From Flavobacterium sp. HTF (lineage in GTDB: Bacteria > Bacteroidota > Bacteroidia > Flavobacteriales > Flavobacteriaceae), in the NCBI RefSeq assembly GCF_003105115.1, contig NZ_QETH01000044.1:1-37352 (forward strand): a stretch of 37,352 bases of DNA, given 5' to 3'. The notes under the pieces were generated by a model. The model did no database searches. It worked only from the letters and a program-made list of their open reading frames with translations, and was not told where the DNA came from. The translations under genes and the position numbers were made by a program. Shown here in pieces: positions 1 through 8,779 of this stretch; within the stretch, counting starts at the first letter, position 1; each line of letters begins with the position of its first letter.

Positions 1-238
1 TTCAACCTAAAATAAATAAAAAATTAAACACAAAAGCACAACACCCCATATAAAAATAGGGTATTATTTAATTTTTAAAAAACAAAACAACAAAAACGCA
101 TGATTTGCAAAGTAAAAAACAAAAAACAAATACGTTATTAAATTCTTACAAAAATAAATTACAAAAACGCCTATAGTAAATAGCATTACGATGAATACAT
201 TTACTAAAAAAAAGAACAAAAAATATTCACCACTATGC
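1..238. other. AT-rich non-coding stretch at left edge
   Basis: No convincing coding frame was found. The stretch lies beyond the terminator of the minus-strand GH5 gene. It contains two AAAAACGC octamers (92-99 and 163-170) and an 8-bp inverted repeat, TAGTAAAT at 174-181 against ATTTACTA at 199-206. Both words also occur upstream of the SusC gene, so this may be a control region for a gene beyond the left edge (inference). Confidence 0.4.
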
Positions 239-268
239 AAAAAAAAGCCTGTTCATTTGAACAGGCTT
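239..268 (-). terminator. Rho-independent terminator after GH5
   Basis: A perfect 10-bp stem (245-254 with 259-268) and a 4-base loop are followed, reading the minus strand, by a run of T (239-246 on the plus strand is all A). It lies 17 bases past the GH5 stop codon and closes the minus-strand mannan operon. Confidence 0.85.
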
Positions 269-285
269 TACAACTAAATCAATTG

Positions 286-1251
286 CTATTTCTTACTATT
301 GTATCTTCTTAAATATTCCCGGACTTTAATTCCCGATTCTTTTAAATCCTCATCTTTCCATTTTCCTTCAGATTTTGCCGTCTTCCTTAATATAGAACAC
401 GTTTCATCTTTATCTGAAACTGACCAGGTAATCCAGCTTATTTTTCTGGATTCCATCCAATCGATATATTCTTCCCAGGCTTTGATATTTAAAGGTCCAT
501 CACCAGTTGCTTCCATACCAGCCGATTCTGAAACAAATATCGGAAGCCCGCTTTTTATTGCCTCGTCTGTCCTGTCCCTTAATTCTTTGCCATGCGTCGC
601 AGCATAAAAATGCATGGTATACATTATATTATTATATCCCTTTATAGGATCTGAGGCAGGAAGATTTACATCCTGATCCCAATGAGGGCTCCCTACCAGA
701 ATAATATTTTTTGGATCATTGTTCCGGATAACTTTGATTATTTCTTCGGCATAAGCCTTCACTTCCGGCCAGGTTTCATAATCAGGCTCATTAAATACCT
801 CATATATTATATTAGGATATTTTGAGTATTTTTTTGAAACCTCAGCAAAAAAGGCTTTTGCTTCATTTAAGTTGACATTATGACTGTGCCAGTCTACAAT
901 AACATAGATATCAGACTTTATGGCTCCTTTTATAACAGCTTCAATTTTTTGTTTAGAAAACAGAGAGTCCTTAATATATGCCTTTTCTCCAAGTTCAATT
1001 CCCATTGCAGCACGAACAACATTGCAGTTAAAGTCTTTTTTTAACCAGCCTACCGCTTTTTCATTATAAAATCTTGGCCACATGCTATGCCATCCAAAAC
1101 TCATTCCGCGCAACACGACCGGATTGTTGTTTTTGTCTGTCAGTTGAGTTCCCTGAACACTAAGTTGCCCATGTTGTTTTACAAACTGAGCATTTGTAAC
1201 TCCAAATACTGATAATAAAACAATAACAAAAAGTTTAGTTTTTGATTTCAT
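286..1251 (-). CDS. GH5 (subfamily 2-like) endo-beta-glucanase/mannanase
   Basis: Secreted glycoside hydrolase of family 5, 321 aa. A signal peptide (about residues 1-21, ending VTNA-Q) precedes a single TIM-barrel domain. The usual GH5 landmarks are visible: Arg80, a WHSH motif at 121-124, the acid/base in FNEP (Glu155), HFY at 214-216, the nucleophile in VSES (Glu242), and a WSVSDKDETCS stretch near 276-286 that is characteristic of GH5_2. Characterised GH5_2 enzymes mostly cut beta-1,4-glucan. In this mannan locus the enzyme could attack the glucosyl-mannosyl backbone of glucomannan (inference). It is the last gene of the minus-strand operon, 10 bases after GH27, and is followed by a strong terminator. 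ATG start. No lipobox, so periplasmic or secreted. Family assignment is firm; substrate is not. Confidence 0.88.
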   Translation of the reverse strand: MKSKTKLFVIVLLSVFGVTNAQFVKQHGQLSVQGTQLTDKNNNPVVLRGMSFGWHSMWPRFYNEKAVGWLKKDFNCNVVRAAMGIELGEKAYIKDSLFSKQKIEAVIKGAIKSDIYVIVDWHSHNVNLNEAKAFFAEVSKKYSKYPNIIYEVFNEPDYETWPEVKAYAEEIIKVIRNNDPKNIILVGSPHWDQDVNLPASDPIKGYNNIMYTMHFYAATHGKELRDRTDEAIKSGLPIFVSESAGMEATGDGPLNIKAWEEYIDWMESRKISWITWSVSDKDETCSILRKTAKSEGKWKDEDLKESGIKVREYLRRYNSKK

Positions 1252-1261
1252 ATAAATAATT

Positions 1262-2494
1262 TTATGGAATTAATCTCAGCGTAACGGAATCATGTGAAGC
1301 CAGATCGGCCACAAAGTTTTTCTTTGTATTCCCAGTTTCTTTGTTTTTCCACAAATCTTTCAGTTTAAAAACTGTTTTTGAAAAATCGGCTTCATAACCA
1401 AAATCTACATCTTTAAATGAATGTTTTTTCCAGTCAAAATTGATTTTTTTCGCAACATCGCTTCTGTTCAAAAACGTTACAGCCCAATTATTATCAGAAA
1501 GGGGTTTTACCCAAACTTCTAATCCGTCTTCTGCCGAGTATTTAAATCCCTGAATCCCTAATTTATCCTGATTAACCGCAATCATTTCCTTATTTGTCAG
1601 GATTGCTAAGGTTTCTTTAGACATTTTTCTATAATCATTTCCTGTAAATAACGGCGACGATAACATACACCACATAGCAAAATGAGATTTATCTTCAGTA
1701 TCATTCATTTCGTTTCCGACTTCCATCATATCAAAATCATTCCAGTGATCCGGTCCTGAATATTTACGGATATCTTTTCGCATTTCGGCGATTTTCATAA
1801 ATCCCCATGACGACCAGTTTTCAGGATGTTTGAACTCGCAGTCAAAACAAGGATATATATCGCCTGAAATCCTCCATAGATTCCCAACCGGTTTTCCCCA
1901 CTCCCACGGCTGATTGTCTCCCCATTCGCAAAGACTGAAAACGATAGGTCTTCCGGCGGTTTTTAACGCATTGCTCATGGTGGTATAAGCTTCGGGAGCA
2001 GTTATCCCTTTTGTATTACACCAATCATACTTTAAGAAATCAATTCCCAGTTTAGCATAAAAACGGGCGTCCTGATATTCATAACCACGCGTTCCAGGAT
2101 ATCCTGCACAGGTTTGCGTACCCGCACAATTGTATAAGCCAAATTTTAGTCCTTTTCCGTGTACATAATCAATTAAAGCTTTCATGCCGTTTGGAAATTT
2201 AACAGGATCTGCTACCAAATCACCATTTGAGTCGCGTTCTTTTGTCATCCAGCCATCATCAAGTACAATATAATTATAACCTGCAGCGGCCAATCCTGAT
2301 GAGACCATAATGTCTGCCGTTTCTTTAACTAATTTTTCGTCGATATTGGTTGCAAATGTATTCCATGAATTCCATCCCATTGGCGGTGTCATTGCCAAAC
2401 CTTCAAATTTACCTGCTTGCTGCGTATGTGTATTTCCCTGACCGAAACCCAAAACTGATAAGCTTAAGGTTATTACTAAGATTATTTTTTTCAC
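1262..2494 (-). CDS. GH27 alpha-galactosidase
   Basis: Exo-acting alpha-galactosidase, 410 aa, expected to remove alpha-1,6-galactose side chains from galactomannan or its oligomers. An N-terminal signal peptide (about 1-19) suggests periplasmic location. Motifs of the family are clear: PPMGWNSWN (37-45), LDDGW (78-82), the nucleophile in LKYDWC (Asp157), and the acid/base in the ISGDI motif (Asp212). A beta-sandwich follows the barrel (roughly 310-410). The start is GTG at 2492-2494: an in-frame stop lies at 2507-2509 with no ATG between, and the signal peptide begins at this codon. A palindromic terminator-like hairpin separates the gene from the SusC-D-binding-protein genes, so expression may depend on read-through or on its own promoter. 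Confidence 0.93.
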   Translation of the reverse strand: MKKIILVITLSLSVLGFGQGNTHTQQAGKFEGLAMTPPMGWNSWNTFATNIDEKLVKETADIMVSSGLAAAGYNYIVLDDGWMTKERDSNGDLVADPVKFPNGMKALIDYVHGKGLKFGLYNCAGTQTCAGYPGTRGYEYQDARFYAKLGIDFLKYDWCNTKGITAPEAYTTMSNALKTAGRPIVFSLCEWGDNQPWEWGKPVGNLWRISGDIYPCFDCEFKHPENWSSWGFMKIAEMRKDIRKYSGPDHWNDFDMMEVGNEMNDTEDKSHFAMWCMLSSPLFTGNDYRKMSKETLAILTNKEMIAVNQDKLGIQGFKYSAEDGLEVWVKPLSDNNWAVTFLNRSDVAKKINFDWKKHSFKDVDFGYEADFSKTVFKLKDLWKNKETGNTKKNFVADLASHDSVTLRLIP

Positions 2495-2515
2495 TTTTAA
2501 TTCAGATTAATTATT

Positions 2516-2553
2516 AAAAAAATATTCCCTAATTGCGCAATTAGGGAATATTT
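2516..2553 (-). terminator. 34-bp perfect palindrome with T-run (intra-operon attenuator)
   Basis: Bases 2520-2553 form a perfect palindrome of 17 bp per arm centred on GCGC. Reading the minus strand it is followed by seven T (plus-strand A at 2516-2522). It has the form of an intrinsic terminator placed between the surface-protein genes and GH27/GH5. It could cut enzyme mRNA relative to susC/susD mRNA, or protect the 3' end of the upstream message. Confidence 0.75.
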
Positions 2554-2582
2554 AAAACAAACTCAAAATAAATAAATGTTTT

Positions 2583-3626
2583 TTATTTCAATACAAATCC
2601 CATGTCATCCATAAGAATTGTATTTCCTCCAAAACTACCTGACTCCTGTAATGTTAACTGATCAAAAGTAGTCGGATTTCCGATATCAGAAAACGGAATT
2701 TCGATTGTTGTCCATTTGTCTGTAATTGTCTTTTTAATTTGATAAGCCCATCCTCCGAAAACAAATATTACACTTGCTGCCGTATTGGTAGAAACGCTCT
2801 TAACCTTCACTCTAAATGCTTTGTATTTTGAAACATTTCTGGAATTAAATTTCATATCAGCACCATTCCATCCTCCAAAAACAAATTTAATAGCCGCTTC
2901 TCCCTGAACTTTATCATCTTTAAAACTGGTATCAAAACTATCAGCACCATTCCACATCCAATGTCCTGCATCTCCCTGAAGTGCGTCATCATAAAGAGCT
3001 GAACCAATTGCTTCTGCAGAAACTGTTGAACCTGAAATATTAGTCACAGTCACATATTTATCTGTTGCATTTGCCGGCATTTTGAATTTTAGCTGTGTTA
3101 AGGTAGAAGAAATAACAGGTACATCTACTGTTCCTACTTTTACCAAAGGATTCAGGAAATAATCTCCATAAACAGTTACAACTTCACCTTCGGCAGCATT
3201 GATCGAATTGAAACTATCAAATCTTGGTGTTGGAGGTTTAGTTATAAAATCATAAAGAATCGTACCGTTTTTAGTCACCACTTTTAACTTATTACTAGAA
3301 TTGGCATAAGGTGTTTTCTCGTCTATAAGTACAAATATTTCTGTATCTGTAACCAATACAGGATTGAAATAGGTATCAAAATCATTGAAATAGATTTTTT
3401 GAACGAAAGCAAGTCCGGTACCTCTAATAATATAATAGTTTTTAGGATCACCTTGCGTAACAGGAACCAAATCTCCAGGTTCTGCTTTTACTACACTTGT
3501 AATACTTAAAGTTCCTGATGATCCGGAAGAACCGTCACTATCACTGTCACATGAAGAGAAGATACCCAAAGCTAAAGCAGCTATTGCAAAAAAAGGCAAT
3601 AAGTATTTTATTTTTATATTTTTCAT
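2583..3626 (-). CDS. Surface glycan-binding lipoprotein, SusE-position, IPT/TIG domains
   Basis: Predicted outer-surface lipoprotein of 347 aa that binds the target glycan beside SusC/SusD. A lipoprotein signal ends at GIFSSC (Cys26), followed by acidic/Ser-Gly residues typical of surface export. Two Ig-like IPT/TIG folds seem to occupy about 40-205. The C-terminal part (about 210-347) looks like a beta-sandwich carbohydrate-binding module rich in Trp and Phe, with a repeated FVFGGW motif. I start it at the ATG at 3624-3626. A frame opening three codons earlier would need TTG and would add nothing to the signal peptide. It lies 19 bases after SusD in the same direction. This position in mannan and glucomannan loci normally holds a surface glycan-binding protein; the ligand here is inferred. 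Confidence 0.8.
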   Translation of the reverse strand: MKNIKIKYLLPFFAIAALALGIFSSCDSDSDGSSGSSGTLSITSVVKAEPGDLVPVTQGDPKNYYIIRGTGLAFVQKIYFNDFDTYFNPVLVTDTEIFVLIDEKTPYANSSNKLKVVTKNGTILYDFITKPPTPRFDSFNSINAAEGEVVTVYGDYFLNPLVKVGTVDVPVISSTLTQLKFKMPANATDKYVTVTNISGSTVSAEAIGSALYDDALQGDAGHWMWNGADSFDTSFKDDKVQGEAAIKFVFGGWNGADMKFNSRNVSKYKAFRVKVKSVSTNTAASVIFVFGGWAYQIKKTITDKWTTIEIPFSDIGNPTTFDQLTLQESGSFGGNTILMDDMGFVLK

Positions 3627-3645
3627 AATAGTCAAATTTTAATAA

Positions 3646-5244
3646 TTATTTAAAAGTATAAGGAACCGGTGCCTGTAATAACTTAGGGTTTTTAGCCACC
3701 TCATTGTCCGGATAATCCATATAGAAATCATTTGTAGCATGATCTTCACTATATACCGGTGTATAATGACGTTCTGCATATCTGTCACCTCTGTTTTGTG
3801 CAGACATAATAGCTATCGCTTTAGCTTTATCGATACGTCCTAAATCAAACCAGTAATCTCCTTCAAAACATAATTCTTTTCTTCTTTCTAAGAAAATATC
3901 ATCAAAAGTTACCGAAGCCAGATTCGCTAAACCGGCTCTTTTTCTCACAGCATTAATGGAGTTTAAGGCTGAACCATCAGAAGTACTTGCTCCTCCTGCC
4001 AAAACAGCTTCGGCATGAATCAGCAATAATTCTGCATAGCGCATTACATACGTATTATTGTCCATCATTGCCCAGCCATCTATCGGACCGGTTACATTTC
4101 CGTTTACGACACCAATACAATATTTTTTAATTCCTCCTCCGGATCCCTGAGCCAGGTCTTTACCTGCCGGAACTGTTAAGCCTGTTCCCTGAGTTGTTTT
4201 TAATGTCGGATAAGTGTCGCCTGCAACCATTACCGTTTCATGTTTTCTAAGGTCACCTGCACCGTATAATGAAAGTATAACTTCCTGGCTTGGACCAAAA
4301 ACTCCCGCATAAGATGCATTTGAGGTAGATAATGTTCCATCCTGAAAACCAAACTGCGTGTTACAGTTATTTGCTGATCCGTAAGCTCCGTCTCCTTTCC
4401 ACTGAAGTGCAAAAATTGATTCTTCGTTATTATTGTTTCCATAAGTAAACAAATCTGCAAAGCTTTTTGACGGTAACTGATCTCCACCCAAAAGTTTAAA
4501 TTCACCGCTGTTAATTACCGCTTCTGCCATGGCTCTGGCTTTGGGATAATCTTTTTGGTACAAGTATACTTTTGCTAATAATGCTCTTGCCGAACCTTTA
4601 GAAACGTGTCCATTGTTCGCATAATTAGTTCCCCTGTTTTTATCTGCCAATAATTCAATGGCTTTTGAATAATCCATAACGATTAATTTGTAAACATCAT
4701 CAACAGGATTGGTGTTGATATAAGGATTACTCGTGTAATCAAGAGGATTTTCGATAATTGGCACAGGACCCCATAATCTTACTAAATCAAAATAAGCAGT
4801 GGCTCTCATAAAATAAGCCTCCCCAATTGTATTATTTAAAACATTCTGATCAACACCCGGACCAACTCTGGCAGCGAGAAAATTGATAATCATATTTGAC
4901 TGCTGAACATTGGCCCATAATGCAGCCCAGCCATTTACTAATTCAGGATCACTTCCGTTCAATGCAAAAGTTCTTAACCCACTAACATCTGAGGAGCCCG
5001 AATACATGTTTCCTGAACCTACTTCAAGCGCCCACCAAAATTTATTATACATCTGAAACCAGGTTCTGCTGTACATTCCGTTTGTTGCAGATGCTACCTG
5101 ATCGTTTGTGCTGTAGTAAGAATCAAGACTAATTCCGTCTTCAGAAGGCCTGTCTGTAAAATCATCCTGACATGAACCAAAGGTCAGAAATGCTGCAGCT
5201 AAAAGCAGCAAACTATATCTATTTAAAAAAGATTTCTTTTTCAT
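3646..5244 (-). CDS. SusD/RagB-family outer-membrane nutrient-binding lipoprotein
   Basis: The lid and glycan-binding partner of the SusC channel, 532 aa, the usual family length. The lipoprotein signal ends at LTFGSC (Cys25). The N-terminal tetratricopeptide-like helices (about 75-260) and the C-terminal RagB/SusD region, including RYAELLLIHAEA (about 400) and ERRKELCFEGDYWFDLGR (about 454-471), are standard family landmarks. It lies between SusC (12-base gap) and the IPT/TIG lipoprotein, so it is clearly co-transcribed. Expected to capture manno-oligosaccharides, judging from the neighbouring enzymes; the sequence alone does not give the ligand. Confidence 0.95.
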   Translation of the reverse strand: MKKKSFLNRYSLLLLAAAFLTFGSCQDDFTDRPSEDGISLDSYYSTNDQVASATNGMYSRTWFQMYNKFWWALEVGSGNMYSGSSDVSGLRTFALNGSDPELVNGWAALWANVQQSNMIINFLAARVGPGVDQNVLNNTIGEAYFMRATAYFDLVRLWGPVPIIENPLDYTSNPYINTNPVDDVYKLIVMDYSKAIELLADKNRGTNYANNGHVSKGSARALLAKVYLYQKDYPKARAMAEAVINSGEFKLLGGDQLPSKSFADLFTYGNNNNEESIFALQWKGDGAYGSANNCNTQFGFQDGTLSTSNASYAGVFGPSQEVILSLYGAGDLRKHETVMVAGDTYPTLKTTQGTGLTVPAGKDLAQGSGGGIKKYCIGVVNGNVTGPIDGWAMMDNNTYVMRYAELLLIHAEAVLAGGASTSDGSALNSINAVRKRAGLANLASVTFDDIFLERRKELCFEGDYWFDLGRIDKAKAIAIMSAQNRGDRYAERHYTPVYSEDHATNDFYMDYPDNEVAKNPKLLQAPVPYTFK

Positions 5245-5256
5245 TTTATTTTATTT

Positions 5257-8200
5257 TTAAAATTCTACGTTAAGTCCAACTGAAAATGTTCTGGCGATAG
5301 GATATCTACCGTTATCAATTCCTGATAAAAGCACATTCTGATTGAATGAACCAATCTCCGGATCATAACCTGAATAATCAGTAAACGTATATAGGTTTTG
5401 TGCAGATGCGTACAATCTTAATCTTGATAATTTATATTTAGAAATTACATCTACCGGTAATGAATATCCGATTGTAACATTCTGAATTCTCAGATAAGAT
5501 CCGTCCTCAACATAACGATCAGAGATCAGTAAATTGGTGTTTGATGCATCTGCTATAGGTCTCGGATTGCTACTTCCAGTATTCGTTGGCGAATAATAAT
5601 CCATAGCTTCCACTAATTGATTGTCATATAATGAAGTATTTGTTGTACCACCTCTTCTTGTTAAGTTCATAATGTCATTTCCGTAAGATCCCTGAAGAAA
5701 AACAGAACAGTCAACATTCTTATATTTGAAATTATTAGTGAATCCGTAAGTGAATTTTGGATGTGGATTACCAATAAAAGTTTTATCGCTTGCATCTATT
5801 TTATTGTCACCATTAACATCTACATATTTTACATCTCCCAAAGAAGTTTCTCCTGCCGCTGTTCCAACTGGCTGTCCAAACTGAAGTGGCGCGCTGTTAA
5901 GAGTTGCCTGATCTTTAAATAATCCGTCAGTTTTATAACCGTAAAATAATCCGATTGGGTTGCCAATTGTTGTATTGGTAACTACTACTGGCTGATATCC
6001 GTTTGTATTAACTTCCTGAGTCAGAATAATACCGTTGGCAATTTCATCCAGATTATTTTTATAATGAGAAATTACCAAAGAAGAGCTCCAATTAAAATTA
6101 TTTGGCGATCTCATATCATACCCTATAGTAATATCATATCCTTTATTGCTCATTGTGCCCAGATTAGAGTAAGGAGCACCAATACCACCGTACTGACCAT
6201 TTCCATCAGGTGTATTATCTCCTGTTAAATACAATGGCAACGGCACCTTAAACAAGAAACCTTCTGATTTTTTATCATAAATATCAAAACTTGCAGAAAG
6301 TTTATTATTGAATAATGTAAAATCAATACCGAAGTTTGTCTGATTAAGAGATTCCCAAACCAATCCCGGATTTGGATAATTTGAAGGTAAAAATCCGCTT
6401 CCCAATCCTGAATTTTGCGCTCTTAACATCGCAGAATAGCTGTTATTCGGAATTTGCTGGTTTCCGGTTTCACCATAACCTATTCTAAACTTGATATTAT
6501 CTACATATTTACGGGTACCCTCCATAAATGACTCACTGGATAATTTCCATGAACCTGAAATGGCATTAAAAACACCTTTTTGATTATCTGTTGTCGGGTC
6601 AAATTTTGATGAAACGTCCTGTCTGACAGAAGTCGTAATACTATATTTATCATTAAAATCATAAATAATACGAGCAAAAAGAGACGAAAGTGAAGCACTT
6701 CCTTTATATTGGGTTATCGTATTATTATCAACATCTGCCAAATTAATTGTATGGATAGAATTTGTCTTAAATCCTTGTGCAGAAGCAACTAAACCTTCCC
6801 AGTGCGAATCATTCGCTTCCTGACCTGCCAGGATTGTGAATTTATGTTTTCCGAAAGTTTTGTCGTATGTCAATAAATTTTTGATGTTTGTTGAATACCA
6901 GTTCTGTCTTCTCACATCAAGATCGGCCAATAAATTTACCTGGCTTCCCCATGCATAAGATGGTCTGAAATCGTCATTTTCTGAGAATTCTGTATTGGCA
7001 GCAATTTCAAGACGGTATTTTAAACCTTTAAACAAATCGATCTCCGTATAAATATTCCCTAAGAAATTTTTTCTGACCAACTTATTTTCTCTTGTTAAGG
7101 CTTCAGCAACAGGATTATAATATGTTACACTTTGCTCAGAAGTTGGCGGCCCTGCAAATGAACCGTCTAAGTTACGAACAGGAATATCCGGGGCTTGTAA
7201 TAAGGTATTTGATATTAAACCAGAATAACTCTGATTCACTGTAATATCTTCATTTGTAATACCTCCTGTAAGATTACCTCCTACTCGTATCCATGATTTT
7301 ATTTTTGAATCAAGGTTCAGCCTGACAGTATATCTTTTTAAACCAGAGTTGATGATTGTTCCCTGATTATCCAGATAACTTCCCGACAAATAATAACTTG
7401 TTCCGTCTTTTGCTCCCGAAAATGACAATTGGTGATTTTGAGAAATCGCAGTTCTGTAAACCTCATCCTGCCAATTGGTTCCCGGCCCTAATAATTCAGG
7501 ATGAGAAAATTCCTGACGGGTTTGAAAACCCCAAATATTGGCCAGTTGTGTTTTTAAAGTTGCATATTGCTGTAAATCCAGAACATCCAGTTTATTGGCA
7601 ACTGAACTAAAAGAAGTATAGTTTTCATAAGCAATCTTTCCGCTTCCTTTTTTTCCGGATTTAGTCGTAATGATAATAACTCCATTGGCACCTCTTGAGC
7701 CATAAATAGCTGTTGCAGAAGCATCCTTCAAAATATCCATAGATTCGATATCACTCGGATTTATCATAGATAACGGACTCATCGCATTATTACCACTTCC
7801 TCCCGAAGATGAAAACCCGTCTTTACCTGCCAAAGTCTGGCCACTGGTCGATTTTCCTGTAGCATCACCGGAAATTGGCACACCATCAATAATATACAAA
7901 GGCTCATTGGTTCCGGTAATAGAAGTAGTACCACGAACCCTCACTGAAGCTGCTCCTCCGGGCTGCCCTGAGTTATTTGTTACAGAAACCCCTGCGGCTT
8001 TTCCCTGCAGCATCTGATCTACAGAAACCTGTTTTAGGTTCTCCAGATCTTTGGCCTGTACAGATGAAATAGCACCGTTTACATCTTTTCTCTTTTGAGT
8101 ACCGTAACCAATTACAACTACCTCTTTTAGATCTTCCGAACTTGATTTTAAAGAGACATTTATTTTTGTCCTTCCTCCAATAGCAACTTTTTGAGAATCA

Positions 8201-8463
8201 AATCCAATAAAAGAAAAAAGTAACGTTCCGTTTGACGGAGCATCAATAGTATATTTTCCATCAAAATCTGTTGAAACAGTTGCTTTAGATCCGACAACAG
8301 TAATGTTTGCACCAGGAATGGTCATTCCTTTATCGTCAGATACTATTCCTGATATTTTTACCTGAGCCGAAATGTAATTACTCGTCAGTAACAAGAATAA
8401 AATCAAAGGTACCGCTCTGTGGCCAGCGTTCCAATGAATGAGATTAGTCATTAGTTTTTTCAT
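5257..8463 (-). CDS. SusC/RagA-family TonB-dependent oligosaccharide transporter
   Basis: Outer-membrane TonB-dependent channel of 1068 aa that imports glycan oligomers with its SusD lid. A signal peptide (about 1-34, ending ISAQ) leads into a carboxypeptidase-D regulatory-like beta-sandwich (about 35-110), then the SusC signature EVVVIGYGTQKRKDV (about 114-128), the plug domain with LYIIDGVP and an ATAIYGSRGANGVIIITTK block (about 180-270), and a 22-strand barrel ending in aromatic ...FSVGLNVEF. It is the first structural gene of the minus-strand operon. The 316-bp region before it carries a candidate promoter and operator-like words. Confidence 0.97.
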   Translation of the reverse strand: MKKLMTNLIHWNAGHRAVPLILFLLLTSNYISAQVKISGIVSDDKGMTIPGANITVVGSKATVSTDFDGKYTIDAPSNGTLLFSFIGFDSQKVAIGGRTKINVSLKSSSEDLKEVVVIGYGTQKRKDVNGAISSVQAKDLENLKQVSVDQMLQGKAAGVSVTNNSGQPGGAASVRVRGTTSITGTNEPLYIIDGVPISGDATGKSTSGQTLAGKDGFSSSGGSGNNAMSPLSMINPSDIESMDILKDASATAIYGSRGANGVIIITTKSGKKGSGKIAYENYTSFSSVANKLDVLDLQQYATLKTQLANIWGFQTRQEFSHPELLGPGTNWQDEVYRTAISQNHQLSFSGAKDGTSYYLSGSYLDNQGTIINSGLKRYTVRLNLDSKIKSWIRVGGNLTGGITNEDITVNQSYSGLISNTLLQAPDIPVRNLDGSFAGPPTSEQSVTYYNPVAEALTRENKLVRKNFLGNIYTEIDLFKGLKYRLEIAANTEFSENDDFRPSYAWGSQVNLLADLDVRRQNWYSTNIKNLLTYDKTFGKHKFTILAGQEANDSHWEGLVASAQGFKTNSIHTINLADVDNNTITQYKGSASLSSLFARIIYDFNDKYSITTSVRQDVSSKFDPTTDNQKGVFNAISGSWKLSSESFMEGTRKYVDNIKFRIGYGETGNQQIPNNSYSAMLRAQNSGLGSGFLPSNYPNPGLVWESLNQTNFGIDFTLFNNKLSASFDIYDKKSEGFLFKVPLPLYLTGDNTPDGNGQYGGIGAPYSNLGTMSNKGYDITIGYDMRSPNNFNWSSSLVISHYKNNLDEIANGIILTQEVNTNGYQPVVVTNTTIGNPIGLFYGYKTDGLFKDQATLNSAPLQFGQPVGTAAGETSLGDVKYVDVNGDNKIDASDKTFIGNPHPKFTYGFTNNFKYKNVDCSVFLQGSYGNDIMNLTRRGGTTNTSLYDNQLVEAMDYYSPTNTGSSNPRPIADASNTNLLISDRYVEDGSYLRIQNVTIGYSLPVDVISKYKLSRLRLYASAQNLYTFTDYSGYDPEIGSFNQNVLLSGIDNGRYPIARTFSVGLNVEF

Positions 8464-8779
8464 AATAAATGTTTGGTTAGTTTAAATTCGTTTAATCTAT
8501 AATTAAGTAATAAAAAAGGGGCATCATTTTATTTCTAAATTATTTAACAAATCTATAACAGAACAAAACATCAAATCGATAGTATTATATCATTTAATGA
8601 TAATATTTTTACTATACGCATATAAAAAAACATATATAAAAATAAAAACGCATTAAAATTGTATTATTCGCAATAAGCGATAGTAAATCAAAGTGGTTTT
8701 ATAAATTAAAATTAACGAATCTCAAAAAAAGCAAACGATTTCGTTAAAAATAATATTTGTTTGTGTAAAAAAAGTATCA
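8464..8779 (-). promoter_or_regulatory. Upstream control region of the susC operon
   Basis: A 316-base non-coding stretch between the regulator gene and SusC. On the minus strand, TAGATTTG (plus 8548-8555) fits the Bacteroidota -7 consensus TAnnTTTG. TTTG lies 16 bases further upstream (plus 8572-8575), a slightly short spacing for the -33 element. Candidate regulator words are AAAAACGC at 8644-8651, TAGTAAAT at 8681-8688, an inverted repeat TCGC/GCGA at 8668-8680, and AACGA/TCGTT at 8734-8745. No coding frame is visible. The promoter call is by motif only. Confidence 0.45.
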
